This document shows, piece after piece, positions 30,801-42,655 of a stretch of 64,000 bases of DNA. This DNA comes from Agapetus fuscipes (taxonomy: Eukaryota > Arthropoda > Insecta > Trichoptera > Glossosomatidae), in contig OX637338.1 of the NCBI GenBank assembly GCA_951799405.1, positions 9,300,001 to 9,364,000 of the forward strand. Direction: 5' to 3'. The translations under genes and the position numbers were made by a program. The number at the start of each line of letters is the position of its first letter. Positions within the stretch are counted from its first letter, which is position 1. Below the pieces are notes generated by a model, which searched no databases, was not told the DNA's origin, and worked only from the letters and a program-made list of their open reading frames with translations.

Positions 30801-32410
30801 ATGACCCGCTGGTAATGACCACTTACCAAGAAGATCATAGCTGGTTAGAATTCTCACCAAATGTGTACGGTAGCAGTTTCACGTAGCGCTAGTTGCATTG
30901 TGTAACATCCTGATAAAAAAAACCCTGGTTAGGATTCAATGAGAACTTTTTGGTATTTTAATGCCAAGTAAGGTTCTTTCCCATAGATCACATTAATTCA
31001 CGTACTTATATTAAAAATGATACATGAGATACCTGAATTAATGATACATTCACACTTGTACATTCAAAACTTTCCTACATGAAATATGACACGTTATATA
31101 CCTGCAATAAAAAAATAAAATTACTTAAGTATGTAAATTAAAAGTTATATTTAGTATGTAATTATACATTAATACTCAGGCATTTAAAAAAGGGTACTAA
31201 GAGCTATTAAATGGTGGTTTTTTTTTTAAACTGTGACCACAAAAATATAAGTGCAGCTAACTCATCAGTGCTAATAACAGTTTTTTTTTTATATCTTGTT
31301 ATGAAAATATGAAAACGTAACAACAAAGTTACTTAGATGAGCACGTGTCGTTAAATAGCGTGTGACGTCCATGATAAACCAGTTAGTCGCTGTAAGATCC
31401 GATATTCTCTATTATGTAAGTATTTTTTAACAGTTCCACGTTGTCACCGCTGGTGAGCGGCTCCCAGTGGGGTCATCGCTACTGGAAGTCACATGCCAGT
31501 CCGGCTTTGTACCAATAATTATAAATGTACGATTCTCAGAAACTTATGCAGGAATCTAACAAGGCATTGATGATTTTTTTCCCCAATAAATCATGAATGT
31601 CGTCATCGCTAACAGCCGTGACGGCACCTCCATTGCCTTTTAATGATATTTTTATTTTTTTCTCAAATTCAATTTATGTACAAAAGGTTGATATTAAAAA
31701 TTTAATAACTCGCAGCAAAGTGCGGCTAATCGAAACGTATAAGGCCGTTCACACGCGTCCAGTGCGAGTGCATTAGTAGGCCCGCGTATGTGTGCGTCGG
31801 GATTTTTTTTTAAGTGTGCGCACGCATTCTTCTTCACATATTAAACCCTTTTCACACAAACCGACCCGGTGCTGAATTAGAAGATGCGTAGTGAATGGAG
31901 ATATATGTTAGCTTCAGGGGCGTGCATCCTATACAGACACATGCGCCTAATAGATAGGCAATATATGGTAAAAAAAAAACACGCATTTAAGCTTGATATT
32001 GAGATTTTAAATTCGAAATTTAGGTTCGATTGGAGCCATTATTAGCACTCCAGTCAATTCAAATGAGTTATTTTAAAGGAATGGAAGAAAGATTTATTCT
32101 GAAATATTTTTGTCGATACCCTATGCACGCGCCTGGTTAGCTTTCACACGACCAGGTTTGGTTTGCCCGTCTATCCCATATATTTCGTGACAGGATTTGA
32201 ACTGAAACCGGACCATGTGAAAAGGAGGAATGGAAACAGATCTTTCTGTTTTCGAGAGGACAGATTTGTCAGATATTAATAAAAAGCGAGGAAACATATT
32301 TTCTTACAAATGCCGTTATAAAATATTACTTTTGTTTAAAAAATTATAAGCAATTCATTTAATGAATGGCAATAATGCTTAATGTGGCTTACTTGCGTGC
32401 AGCCTAGGCT
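30801..32410. other. Mostly unique region
   Basis: It holds a possible decayed inverted-repeat element between CCCTTTTCACACAAACCG (31846) and ACCGGACCATGTGAAAAGG (32208-32226). Otherwise there is no gene or repeat family. Confidence 0.35.
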
Positions 32411-32573
32411 GAAGCGCTATTCTGCTAAATTCCTTACGACCTTAAGGCGACGAGATAGCGATTCGTGTGTAGGTACTGTTATTTTTTAAATATATGGAGT
32501 TGTTTCGCAAGCGCTAGCCAGCTCCGATTTGGATTGATATCAAAAGTCTAAGGAATTTAGCAGAATAGCGCTT
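32411..32573. mobile_element. MITE-G copy 2 (reference)
   Basis: Ends GAAGCGCTATTCTGCTAAAT and ATTTAGCAGAATAGCGCTTC are perfect 20-bp inverted repeats, extended inward by TCCTTACGAC/GTCTAAGGA. It is 163 bp long with a non-coding interior. Confidence 0.9.
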
Positions 32574-33094
32574 CTGAACAGTTTAAAAAAAGCTCAAAGT
32601 GATCGACCCGTCTAAACGTGACATTAGAGAGATTCTTAATATAAATTCCGTAATTCAATCGAAAGAACCATAGGTAGAACTAATCAAAGCATTTTGTGTT
32701 ATAATACAGTTGTATTGTGAACGCTTCACATATTCTCTTCAAACAAATTTAATTTATTAATCTACATTCTTCGTCAATCAGTTGGTTGATGGGACGTGGG
32801 AACAAGATATGGTGACTAACTAGGGGAAATGAAAATAAATGGAATTCAGACCAATTTATGGGCAAATGAACCAAGAGATTTGCAAGTCATTAAGACAGGT
32901 GCTTTGTTGTTTCTTCTTTTTTACAGTCATACTTGGGAATTCTTCCTATTATCGCGAGGGTAACTTATTGCTGATGATGCGTACCTACCTAAAAAAAGTA
33001 TTTTTTTTTCTTTAAAAAAAAATGCCTGAATATTTGAATTAAATCAACGATCAAATTTAAATACCATTTGGTTTCATTTTTCATGAACACATAC
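32574..33094. other. Unique AT-rich stretch
   Basis: I see nothing identifiable in it. Confidence 0.4.
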
Positions 33095-33188
33095 AAATGA
33101 ACACACAGAGCAGGGGTGGCATTGTCAAAAGTAAAACAATTTGTACAGTATTAGTGGTCAGCTTCATACCAACCCATAAGTCAAAGAA
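33095..33188 (-). mobile_element. rep-A fragment (one end)
   Basis: CAGGGGTGGCATTGTCAAAA, ACAGTATTAGTGGTCAGCTT and CAACCCATAAGTCAAAGAA. Only the end opposite the ATCTATA repeats remains. Confidence 0.8.
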
Positions 33189-33281
33189 TACCATCGGACA
33201 CAGAAAATTATTAAATACTATAATAGGTACTCACTCGAGGTGCTATCCCATATTTCATAAATTATTTTGTTCACGCAATGG

Positions 33282-33544
33282 TTCCTTGACTTATAGGTTG
33301 GTGTGCGGCCTAACACCCATACTGTGAAAAAATGGTTCACTTTGCCAATGTCACCCCTGTCTCAGGGAAGGACGGCAAGAGTTGCAGGGCTTATGTTCAT
33401 TTGAGATGGGTTCTTATAATGTAGGTCTACATGCGGCATGTGTTAGCGCGAAATTATACATGTCTGCTTGTGGGAATGCACTTAATATAAATTTTAAATG
33501 ATATATATCCTTGCAGCTTAGATTAGATTATATTAGATTAGATG
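33282..33544 (+). mobile_element. rep-A copy, complete (plus reference)
   Basis: It begins TTCCTTGACTTATAGGTTGG, passes CACCCCTGTCTCAGGGAAGG and GGCTTATGTTCATTTGAGAT, and ends TATCCTTGCAGCTTAGATTA followed by several GATTA units. Confidence 0.92.
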
Positions 33545-33973
33545 TTTTATACTCGTACTTGGGGTAAAGGATTTGATGCGTATGTACAGATATTTTAACC
33601 GCAAAAAGCTTTGACGCCGCAACACCTACCACCTTTCCCTGAAAATATGTAGAGAAATGTGTAAAAATTTGATGAAAAAACAATGACACCTTTTTCTCAG
33701 ATGCATTTCAAATTTCCCCTTTCTAGTACATGAATCACCTAATCTATGTTAGTTCTACGCATTTTACTTAAAAGTTTTATACAAAAAAATTACAATACAT
33801 TCAGAACAATATACTTATATGTGTGTGCTTTATTGTAGTCAATCCATCGATAAAACAAATGATTTGTAGGCAGCTTGTTCACCATGCACCCCACAGCCTC
33901 CCAGACGATCTGTTTGTACACTGGCGGCCTGCATTATCTCCTTCATTAGCATATCCAGCATGGTTCCCTTCAG
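33545..33973. other. Unique stretch
   Basis: No gene or repeat is recognised. Confidence 0.35.
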
Positions 33974-34125
33974 CCGCACCTCAAGCTTAAACATCGCATG
34001 GAAACTCAACCACAGCGTTCACCATAAAAACCATACAAATTAAAACAGCTCCTCCAGTGATTGTTTCATTTTCTATACATTTTTCGTACGGTTGAGTTCT
34101 AACGTAAATTTGTATAGTTGGAGTA
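33974..34125. mobile_element. MITE-E copy, diverged ends
   Basis: Left arm CCTCAAGCTTAAACATCGCA, AAACTCAACCACAGCG; right arm GTACGGTTGAGTTCTAACG, GTATAGTTGGAGTA. The centre CAGCTCCTCCAGTGA is typical of the family. Confidence 0.7.
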
Positions 34126-34439
34126 TGGATTGTCCTTCTCTCCCACGGGGGGAGGAGGGAGGAGGGGTTTCGTGACGTCACGACCTGCACCCAGGCGCTA
34201 CAATCCAACTCATTCCAGCCGATCCTGCGACAATATAAGAATCGCATTCGCTTTTAAATACAATACTCATTTTGCACTCTTTGTCCTTATCGCTACAAGC
34301 AAGCAGCCCATATCGCCGTGCGCACTTCGCATGGGGTTAAACGATCAACCACGTACACATTATCCTGCTTGTTAATTAGGCGCATTGAAAACTTAAACAA
34401 TTTGATAATTAATAGTTATTCTTTATCTTACATATCGCC
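34126..34439. other. Unique stretch with G-rich block
   Basis: A G-rich run (GGGGGGAGGAGGGAGGAGGG) lies at 34147-34167. No gene is supported. Confidence 0.35.
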
Positions 34440-34690
34440 ACATTAAAGTTAAAATTAATAAGTGCTGATTCACAGATTTGAGAAATCGTGGATAAAACAT
34501 TTTATTTGGTGTAACTTCTCAGAGTAATGAACTAAATGTAAAAAAGTGTTCATGAAAATGTTGTAAACTACAAGATTTCCACACATTTTAAGTGTTTTCT
34601 CTCGTAGAAAATAAGGAAAAGGGTGCATATATCTGAGAAGCCCACGTTAGCTAAATACGTCACTTATTCAGTTTTATGTACCTTTAAGTT
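34440..34690 (+). repeat. rep-F copy 2
   Basis: It is the partner of 1755-1990: GAGAAATCGTGGATAAAACA, GTGTTTTCTCTCGTAGAAAA and GAAGCCCACGTTAGCTAAAT, then CTTATTCAGTTTTATG. Confidence 0.7.
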
Positions 34691-34762
34691 TTCGATATTG
34701 TTGAATTCAAACTGCAATTACAAACATTTAAAAAATTATCAGGTATTGATTTTTTTTTTTAT

Positions 34763-34998
34763 ATCTAAGTTGCAAGGATATATTCATTCAAAGCTCTCAG
34801 ATGTATGCCCACAAACAAACACGTGTAGTTCGCGCTTACAAATGCTGATTGTGTACTTACAAATAAAATCCAAACCTCAAATGAACATAAGCCCTGCAAC
34901 TCTTGCCGACATTCCCTGAAACAGGGGTGACATTGGCAAAGTGAACCATTTTTTACAGTATGGGTGGTCAGCCTCATACCAACCTATAAGTCAAGGAA
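34763..34998 (-). mobile_element. rep-A copy, complete
   Basis: It runs from ATCTAAGTTGCAAGGATATA to CCTATAAGTCAAGGAA and is very similar to the copies at 12860 and 50516 (shared AAGCTCTCAGATG). That identifies a young subfamily. Confidence 0.92.
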
Positions 34999-35128
34999 TA
35001 CAAGTAAAAATAACATTTAAGTATAAGAAAACAACAAAACCTTAAAAATAAATCTATACAAAAAAAGTAAAAAAAAAGAAATGTCTTATGCAAAAAATGT
35101 AGCAAGCCAATAAACCAACATTAAAAAT

Positions 35129-35440
35129 CAGCATTGCAGATTAGCCGCCACTTCTTCCTGTCCTTGCATACTTCTTTCATTTCATCCAGAGTCATAATCT
35201 TTTTCATACAAGTCCTTCTTTTATTATGACTCTGGATTTCCCATTCATTCGCTATTTCAGAGATTTGATCCTTCCATACTTTTCTCGGTCTTCCTCTACC
35301 ACGACATCCATCTATTCTAGCAACATATACTTTCTTCGTCAATCTTTCATCACTCATTCTCTCCAAATGCCCGAACCATCTTAACATACTTCTTTTAATC
35401 TTCACTTTCACACTTTCCCTTACACCACATTCTTCCATTT
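35129..35440 (-). pseudogene. LINE 3' end: C-terminal RT fragment, open
   Basis: On the minus strand an open frame of 105 codons encodes MEECGVRESVKV, RWFGHLERMSDERLTKKVY, GCRGRGRPRKVWKDQ, QSHNKRRTCMKKI and CKDRKKWRLICN. It is the same LINE C-terminus as 26492-26904 with the other end of the element missing. The ATG at the start is an internal methionine, so the apparent complete ORF is a truncation product. Confidence 0.85.
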
Positions 35441-35781
35441 AAAATAAATATCCTACTATTACAAAAAAAAGTGCAATGATGCCCAACGTTCTTGTGTTAT
35501 ATCTACACACAGAATATTAAAAAAAAAACACTTCTTTAATTAAGGGTAAGTGTTAATTTTTTTACAATTATTTTCTTACATCTTCCCTCTTCTCTTGCTC
35601 GTTTTTTGCAAGGCTTTAAAAAAAACTGAACAAGTTTCTTTCTAAAAATAAATACCGGGGCACAGACGTAGGTGCTCAAGCATCTTCCACGTCAGATGAC
35701 TCTACTGATTAAATCAAACAAAAAAATATATAATTAATGGAAATTCTTCGAGTTAACAGGTTAACATGGACGTAGCGTCAG

Positions 35782-35939
35782 TACCCCAAGTGCAAAAATC
35801 TACGTCCAAACTCAACCGCAGCGTTTACAAAAAAAAATACGCAAGCGTCAACACTCGCTAGAGTCGATACTTTGGTTTGTATGAATTTCTGATGAAACGC
35901 TATGTTTGAGTATAGGTGTAAAGTTTGATACTTGGGGTA
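35782..35939. mobile_element. MITE-E copy with CAG target duplication (reference)
   Basis: Left end TACCCCAAGTGC, right end ACTTGGGGTA. The element is a near-palindrome with AAACTCAACCGCAGCGTTTA against GAAACGCTATGTTTGAGT. The triplet CAG lies at 35779-35781 and again at 35940-35942. It is 158 bp and non-coding. Confidence 0.85.
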
Positions 35940-35942
35940 CAG

Positions 35943-36384
35943 GTGATGAAAAAACTGGGCATCGCGCACGCCGCTCCTTGTTATCCAATTATGGAGACGC
36001 ACGAACAGAAAAATTCTCCAAGTTGGGCCAAGACTCAGTACCTTGCAATACGACAGCTTTCGTGTACGAAGAATTTCCGAAGAAGAAGAAAATCTTGGTG
36101 TACGAACATATTGTCATGATTTTCGAACGACAAAACCATGATTTTGTGTGATTGAATTACATATATATTCATTTAGTGTTTCTTCTTTTTACACTGTCTG
36201 CCTTTATCCACTCCTCGACGTGGGCCTCATTACATCCTAGACTTTTCATTTTGTTATCCTAAAAAAAGAATAATTTTTAACCCATTGAAAATCTACATAT
36301 ATATTTTCTCATATGAATAAGGTTGTATGTGTGAATACTTTGATCATCAACGTTTTTTTTCTCTTTCAGCGTTTATTGCTAACC
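35943..36384. other. Unique stretch
   Basis: It contains ORFs of 60-80 codons in two frames without recognisable domains. No gene is called. Confidence 0.35.
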
Positions 36385-36480
36385 ATCATTTGTAAGCGCG
36401 AACTACACGTGTTTGTTTGTGGGCATACATCTGAGAGCTTTAAATGAATATATCCTTGCAACTTAGATTATGGATTATAG
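36385..36480 (+). mobile_element. rep-A fragment (tail half)
   Basis: CATTTGTAAGCGCGAACTAC, TGTTTGTTTGTGGGCATACA, CTGAGAGCTTTAAATGAATA and ATCCTTGCAACTTAGATTAT. It is of the young subfamily. Confidence 0.88.
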
Positions 36481-37530
36481 ATCATGTATTTAAATGAAAT
36501 GCAATTTTTTACCCTATTATTATCCTAGATATTCAGATGTCAAATGACTTTTTTGTTTGTGGATGAAAAAGGCCAAATATTGACATTAATTTAATATTTG
36601 AATATTGGAGACAATTATTCATCAAACCGTCCGAAAAATTATGCATCCTAAAAAACTTTCATTTCGGTTATCAAACAAAGATTTGAAATTCGTTAGGTCG
36701 TATTTTGAGACATGACAAATATTCAATATACTAACTTCATAAATGGCGAATAATAACATATACTAACTCAGACTCCCATTTTGACTTGCATAGAATAAAT
36801 TTGTTATGAAATAAATCTCCTTTTAAAAAGTCACACTCTTATGATACGAACTCGTACATAAAATAGGACGTAATCGAAGTTTGTTTAATTATTTTTTGCT
36901 TCACTTGTATCCATGTGTTTTTCTTGCTGTTTTTGAATAATTCATATTTTTAAATAGCTTCTGTAGTCGCTAGGCCCTTATTTGGATATTTTTGAATGGT
37001 AGTTTGCACATAAAATTGTAAAAATTGCCGCCACATTATTTGCTTTACTTCATTTTCCTTTAAGGGGTTATCCATACTTAGCACCACAATTTTATGAATA
37101 GTGTTGTTAATGAGAAATACAAATTAATGTAAATGAAATCATGTTTGTAATAATTATCAAAGTAAGTATAAGTAATGATTTTTTACGTACTTAAGACACT
37201 GTATGCTTCATTTTCACTGTTATTTGATTAAAAAACACGTTTTGAAACCAAATATTAAATAATAAGTATCTATATATTACAGCTGAAATAAAATGAGATA
37301 TGTTTTTTCAATACGTATTTTTTTTAAATCCTTATGACTTGAGAGCTTTTAATATCATTTACACTTACGAAACACTAGTGAACATAATGTAACAATCATA
37401 AAAACAAAAATGTTGAAGTGATGTGTGACAAACCGGGTGGCCATGTTAAGTCGACTGAAAAACATGACACGTCTTGTCTCATCAGGGAATACAGAAATGA
37501 CGTTTACAAGTACAAAACTTGACTAGACGG
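36481..37530. other. Unique AT-rich stretch
   Basis: No gene or repeat is recognised. Confidence 0.4.
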
Positions 37531-37632
37531 GCTAAAACTTACACGCTCACTAGAGGTGCTATTTTAATTTTTAATACATGTTTTTGTGAAACGATATGGT
37601 TGAGTTTGAATTTGTTTATATAATCCGAGTGC
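37531..37632. mobile_element. MITE-E half copy
   Basis: It holds ACACGCTCACTAGAGGTGCT, GAAACGATATGGTTGAGTTT and a degraded right end (ATCCGAGTGCAGG). The left arm is lost. Confidence 0.55.
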
Positions 37633-38300
37633 AGGACTTATTGGGAAAATCATCGCTTAGTCCTTCCTCGTCCATTCATACCGAGAATCGTTCCCGCGTG
37701 ACAAGAACTCATATCGGCGGTTTTTCCATCGGCACTCCTGAAAAGGCAACTTTTGACATGGACAGAATACCTCGATAACAATGTCATATTGCTTACAATA
37801 AAAACATTCTGAATCCATAACATTATGGAATGATTTAAGTAACAACCTTCTCGTTTTCAGATTAAAGTATTGATACACGTATGCTTTCAATAAAAATCTG
37901 TTTTTTTTTTTAACGGTAACAATAAGAAAATGCACTATTGTATTTAACCTTTTTTATGGATCACTCTCATACACTCTTTTTTTATACTTGTGCTTTTGTA
38001 TAAGAAACCAATTTTAAGTCATTCGAATTGACATTCATGATTGTGAAAATGTTGCATAAACAAGAAACAGACAAGGAATTAAAATTTACCTACCTTTTGA
38101 AATTGCTTTTAAAACTGATGTTCATTTTCATTATTTTCAATGCAGTTTTACATTTTACTTGCCATTTTTCAGTGTTTGTCTAAATATAATTCGGTGATTA
38201 ATACAATCACATGAGTAACATTTAAGAATCCAGACACCGATGAGCTAAAATTGATAATTTTGATACTTGCAACACCTGACCACACGGCATACATGTTCTT
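37633..38300. other. Unique stretch
   Basis: No gene or repeat is recognised. Confidence 0.35.
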
Positions 38301-38464
38301 AACATTGGTCCACTTTTATCAAAGGGCGACTAGACTTGCAGGGTTTATGTTCATTTGGCATTTTATATTTTTAGTAGGTACACCTACAACGGGCTTAAAC
38401 GTTTCTGCTTATGGGTGAATATGAATCCCAAATGTTTATGTACTTTTGCAACTTTGATGATTGT
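38301..38464 (+). mobile_element. rep-A fragment, diverged
   Basis: CAGGGTTTATGTTCATTTGG, TTCTGCTTATGGGTGAATAT and ACTTTTGCAACTTTGATGAT are in family order. Confidence 0.7.
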
Positions 38465-39350
38465 AAACCAACGTTTACATAATATGTACATCGATGTATC
38501 AAAATACATATATTAGTATTTTCCCTCCCTCGTTGAGGTGTGACAAAAACACTCAAACGTCAATTCTTATTGTGCGCCCCGAAAAAGCGTCTGTTATTCG
38601 TTAAATTTTATTTGTTTTTTTTTCTGTTGTTACATTTCTATCAGTCCCATTCCATTTTTTTTCCAACAGTCAACAATCACTCGAGCCCGCCCCGGCGAGA
38701 GAGCTTTACAAACAGTCGCACAAAAAAATTAAATTAAAAAAAAACGTCAACTCCCAAATAAACGGGAATATTAATCGAAATACCAAATCGAAATCGTAAA
38801 ATGCGTGCCTAGTCAAAAGAGTAGGCTTGACAGAATTTCCATTTATACCCATTTGAATGTTTCGAGTTTGTGAAATAAAACAAATGATGTACACAGAAAT
38901 CTACTCGTACTTGCACCCCGCGCTCTATACAGGCTGAGTTTTTTTAAAGCTTTTTGAATCACGCAAGCCTGTGTATGAATATTCAGATATACACAGTGTT
39001 TATTTTTGGCAATTTGGAAATATCTTTTAATTTTAGTGAGGAAGATATTGAGAAGAGATAGGTTTCCCTCTATGTGTATCAAGGGTTCTTTAAAATGTTA
39101 TAGAGATGGGTAACGCCGTTTAAATTTGTACCATAACTGTCGACCGGCAAGATTCAAGAAAACGAAAACATCGTGAGTTAAATTAAGGTCTATTCAAAAT
39201 GACGGACAGGTTCGAAAAATTAGGTTTTTTTACATTTCGATATCTTATTTCTTTTTTCGACGACGAATACAAGATTTTATAGCAGTTCGTAAACACTGTT
39301 CAGTAAAAAATATAAGAGCACCATTTTGAATGTCTATAAATATGAATGTT
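38465..39350. other. Unique stretch
   Basis: It flanks the LINE on its 3' side. The short minus-strand ORFs have no recognisable domain. No gene is called. Confidence 0.35.
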
Positions 39351-39360
39351 GTTTGTCTAT

Positions 39361-39385
39361 TTTTTTTTTTTTTTTTTTTTTTTTT
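39361..39385 (-). repeat. LINE poly(A) tail (plus-strand T-run)
   Basis: About 25 consecutive T on the plus strand mark the 3' terminus of the minus-strand LINE. A/T-rich 3' UTR follows up to the ORF2 stop. Confidence 0.9.
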
Positions 39386-39691
39386 ATTTAACAAAATATA
39401 AATACAAATTTATTTTAAAACAAGTAATATTTCTAAATAATAATAAAAACTTAATTGTTATTTCCTCACCAATTGAAGAGCCAAGCTCTTGTGCTTGGTG
39501 AGGGAATCGCAGCTATCTTAAATAAATTATGTTCTTAATTTATATTCTATATAATATAATGAGATAAAAACTTAATATAATACTTAAAGGAAAAAAATAT
39601 AGGTAATACACAAGAATAAATCAAAAAATAAACTAACAATATAAAAAATGAAAAAAATCAGAAATTAGAAACAACCAATCAATAAGTAGAA

Positions 39692-42643
39692 CTATGAATA
39701 TATATATTTTTTTATTTTAAACTTAATTTTTTTAACATCCTTAATTATTTTGATTTCATTTGGCAATATGTTATAGTATTTTATTCCCCTACAGATAAAA
39801 TTATTCTCGAATTGTTTTGTTTTAAATTTAGGAATTGTTATAAAATTTTGTCTTCTCCTTGATATAGCTCTTTCAAATTGTTTTGCTTTGTCAATTTTTA
39901 TTATTTCCAGAATAGAGTACAGTTTGAAAATTTGTTCTATAGTTGGTACCTTAAAAATTTTGAATAAAGATTCTGTTGAAAATGTTGGTGGCTTTTTTAG
40001 AATTACTTTAATAATTAATCTCTGAGCTATTTTGACTGAATTTAAAATATTATCATATGATCCCCCCCATCCAATTATGCCATATTGCAGCATTGATTGT
40101 ACAATTGAGTAGTATACCATTTTTAATTGTTCGATTTTAAGAATGTTTCTGAGTCTTATGAATATGTAAATACATTTTCGTATTCGTTTGACCAGTTCTA
40201 TTATGTGATTTTTCCACTTCATATTTTGATCTATAATAATGCCTAGGTATTTTATATTTTTAGTTGAAGTTAGTGTTGAACATGTGTTTTCACAGTTTTT
40301 AGTTTCATTGCAATTCTGACTGTGTATGATGATTTTAATTGGCGGCTCTGAATTAAATTTATTTATTGCGAAAGAAATGAATTGAGTTTTTTCAATATTT
40401 AGTGATAATATATTACTATCGAACCACCCCTTCAGTATATTCATGTCAAGATTTGCTCGTTCATTAATAGAGCGCCAATCTTGTCCCTCCAATATAATGG
40501 CAGTATCATCTGCATAAGATATTATTTTTCCATTGAGTTTTAGAGTGAAAATATCATTTGTGTATAAAATGAATAGTAATGGACCCAGTACAGTACCTTG
40601 TGGGATACCAAATTCACCGGTTGATGGTTGACTATAAGAACTATTAATTTTAACTATTTGAGATCTCTGATATAAGTAACTTTTTATCCATTGTAACGCT
40701 TTTAATTTTATCCCAATTGAATTCAGTTTTACAATTAGTTTTTCGTGAGAGATGCTATCAAATGCTTTTTTTAAATCAATGAAAATTCCGATACATTTAA
40801 AAGATTGGTCAAGTGAGCTATGAATTAAGTTCGTTATTTTCGCGATGGCATCTTGAGTACTTCTGTTTTCCATGAATCCGAATTGGTTATCGTGTATTAT
40901 ATTGTTGGCTTTTATAAATTTAATTAACCTAATTTTTGCTAATTTTTCAAAAATTTTTGCTATGTTAGATATAACAGAAATGGGTCGGTAATTGTTTACT
41001 TTTTCCCGATTTCCTGTCTTAAATATGGGTGTTATTATTGTTTTTTTGTAATTTGAAGGAAACGTTCCACTTTCAAAACTCAAATTAATTATATGTTGTA
41101 GTGGTTTCGATATTTGTTCTTTAATATGTTTTAAAGTTTCAGCAGAAAGAGCATCATATCCAGGCGCCGTACCGTTTTTCAGATTGCTAATTACTGTCTC
41201 TATTTCTTCCCTTGTTGTGGGTTGAAATATATATATCATGTGTTTCTCTTCTATATTGCACTTTAATTCGGGAGAAGTACTTTTTCCAGGTATTTGCTGA
41301 GCTAAATTTTTTCCAACACTTGAAAAGAAATTGTTGAAAATATTAGCAGCTTTTGAGGGATTTTCTCTACAGCACGTCGTTTCGTTTTCATGATTAATGG
41401 CTATTATTTCATTTTTCATGTTTTTGTTTTTTTCAAGAAAATCGTTTATAACAGACCATACATTTTTAGGGTTATTTTTGGTTTGTTCTAATTTATGTTT
41501 GTAATAATTTTCTTTTGTGGATTTTATTAAATATGTAAGCTTTTTTTTAAAATTTTTAAAATATTTGAGCAATTTTAGATTGTTCGGTTGTTGACGGGTT
41601 TGTTTATACAGAGTTTCTTTATGTCGGATTGATACTACTAGCCCATGTGTGATCCATGGTTTAATCGGCTTATATTTGTGTTTTATGTTATGTTGCACAC
41701 TTGTTGATTCTTCAACAAGTTTTTTCATTGTATTTTCAAACATTATACAACATTCATTTACATTATTCATTAGATATAAATCGGACCAGTTCACAACATT
41801 TAATTTATCTTTTAAACCATCTAGGTTTATTTTATTATATTTTGATACTTTATTTGTTTTTTTTGTCTCTATCTGTGGAGTATTATATTTATAGTTAAAT
41901 ATACATGAGAAGTGATCTGTTATAGATGTGTGAATGACTGCGGAAGTAATATTATGAAAGTCGGGGATGTTTGTAAATATATGATCCAAACATGATGGCT
42001 GTTGTCCTCTAATATTTCTTGTAAATGAATTAATGCAGGAGAAATAATTCAATTCTGCCAGCATATTTAGGTAGATATCTTTATCGTTTGTGTAATTATT
42101 ATCAGCAATATTTAAATTCATGTCACCAACCAAAATGTTTTTTTTACTTGTGCAAGTTACGAGTATATTTTTTAATCCTTCTATAAATTGTGATATAATT
42201 GATGTATGAGTACGATAGATTGCAAATATATTATAATTTTTATTGTTATTATTAATTTCAAGATTTAATATATTTACGTAAGGTACAGTGTTAATTTCAT
42301 TTACGTTTATCATAATATTACGATCCGAAATAAATATAGTCACACCGCTATTCTTGTTAATTTTGGTACTTGCAGCTAAATAAGTGAACCCAGGAATATT
42401 ATACTCTATTTGTCCGGCAGAGTGGGTTTCACTTAACACAATAATGTCCGGTAAATAATTTAATGATTTTATTGAAATAACAAATTCATCAAAATTTTTT
42501 TGTATACTCCGTATGTTATTATGTAGGATTGTTAAACTGTTTTCACACTTCACTAATATTTGATTTGCTTCATAGAATGAGTCGAATATTAGTTCATTTA
42601 TATTTAGTTTAGAATCTATGTAGCTTATGTTTATGTCAGTCAT
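39692..42643 (-). CDS. LINE ORF2: apurinic endonuclease plus reverse transcriptase
   Basis: This 983-codon ORF is uninterrupted and encodes the enzyme that nicks target DNA and copies the element RNA from the nick. The N-terminal endonuclease (about 36-250) shows HNNIRS (41-46), SETH (71-74), VGDMNLN (172-178), CLDHIF (218-223) and ITDHFSC (241-247). The reverse transcriptase (about 530-800) shows NNYRPISV (550-557), NQFGF (586-590), FIDLKKAFD (621-629), GIPQGTVLGPLLF (679-691), the catalytic SYADD (709-713) and KYLGIIID. A C-terminal region follows with LQYGIIGWGG. No RNase H domain is visible. The ATG at 42643 lies 12 bp after the ORF1 stop, so translation may be by reinitiation. All key residues appear present, so the protein could be active. 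Confidence 0.95.
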   Translation of the reverse strand: MTDINISYIDSKLNINELIFDSFYEANQILVKCENSLTILHNNIRSIQKNFDEFVISIKSLNYLPDIIVLSETHSAGQIEYNIPGFTYLAASTKINKNSGVTIFISDRNIMINVNEINTVPYVNILNLEINNNNKNYNIFAIYRTHTSIISQFIEGLKNILVTCTSKKNILVGDMNLNIADNNYTNDKDIYLNMLAELNYFSCINSFTRNIRGQQPSCLDHIFTNIPDFHNITSAVIHTSITDHFSCIFNYKYNTPQIETKKTNKVSKYNKINLDGLKDKLNVVNWSDLYLMNNVNECCIMFENTMKKLVEESTSVQHNIKHKYKPIKPWITHGLVVSIRHKETLYKQTRQQPNNLKLLKYFKNFKKKLTYLIKSTKENYYKHKLEQTKNNPKNVWSVINDFLEKNKNMKNEIIAINHENETTCCRENPSKAANIFNNFFSSVGKNLAQQIPGKSTSPELKCNIEEKHMIYIFQPTTREEIETVISNLKNGTAPGYDALSAETLKHIKEQISKPLQHIINLSFESGTFPSNYKKTIITPIFKTGNREKVNNYRPISVISNIAKIFEKLAKIRLIKFIKANNIIHDNQFGFMENRSTQDAIAKITNLIHSSLDQSFKCIGIFIDLKKAFDSISHEKLIVKLNSIGIKLKALQWIKSYLYQRSQIVKINSSYSQPSTGEFGIPQGTVLGPLLFILYTNDIFTLKLNGKIISYADDTAIILEGQDWRSINERANLDMNILKGWFDSNILSLNIEKTQFISFAINKFNSEPPIKIIIHSQNCNETKNCENTCSTLTSTKNIKYLGIIIDQNMKWKNHIIELVKRIRKCIYIFIRLRNILKIEQLKMVYYSIVQSMLQYGIIGWGGSYDNILNSVKIAQRLIIKVILKKPPTFSTESLFKIFKVPTIEQIFKLYSILEIIKIDKAKQFERAISRRRQNFITIPKFKTKQFENNFICRGIKYYNILPNEIKIIKDVKKIKFKIKKYIYS

Positions 42644-42655
42644 AAATATGTAAAT

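Noticed and set aside
31846..32226. Decayed transposon bounded by CCTTTTCACAC and GTGTGAAAAGG-like ends
   Set aside because: Only about 15 bp are complementary, with mismatches. There is no target duplication and no second copy in the window.
41649..41898. Two plus-strand ORFs inside the LINE
   Set aside because: They are antisense shadows of the LINE ORF2.
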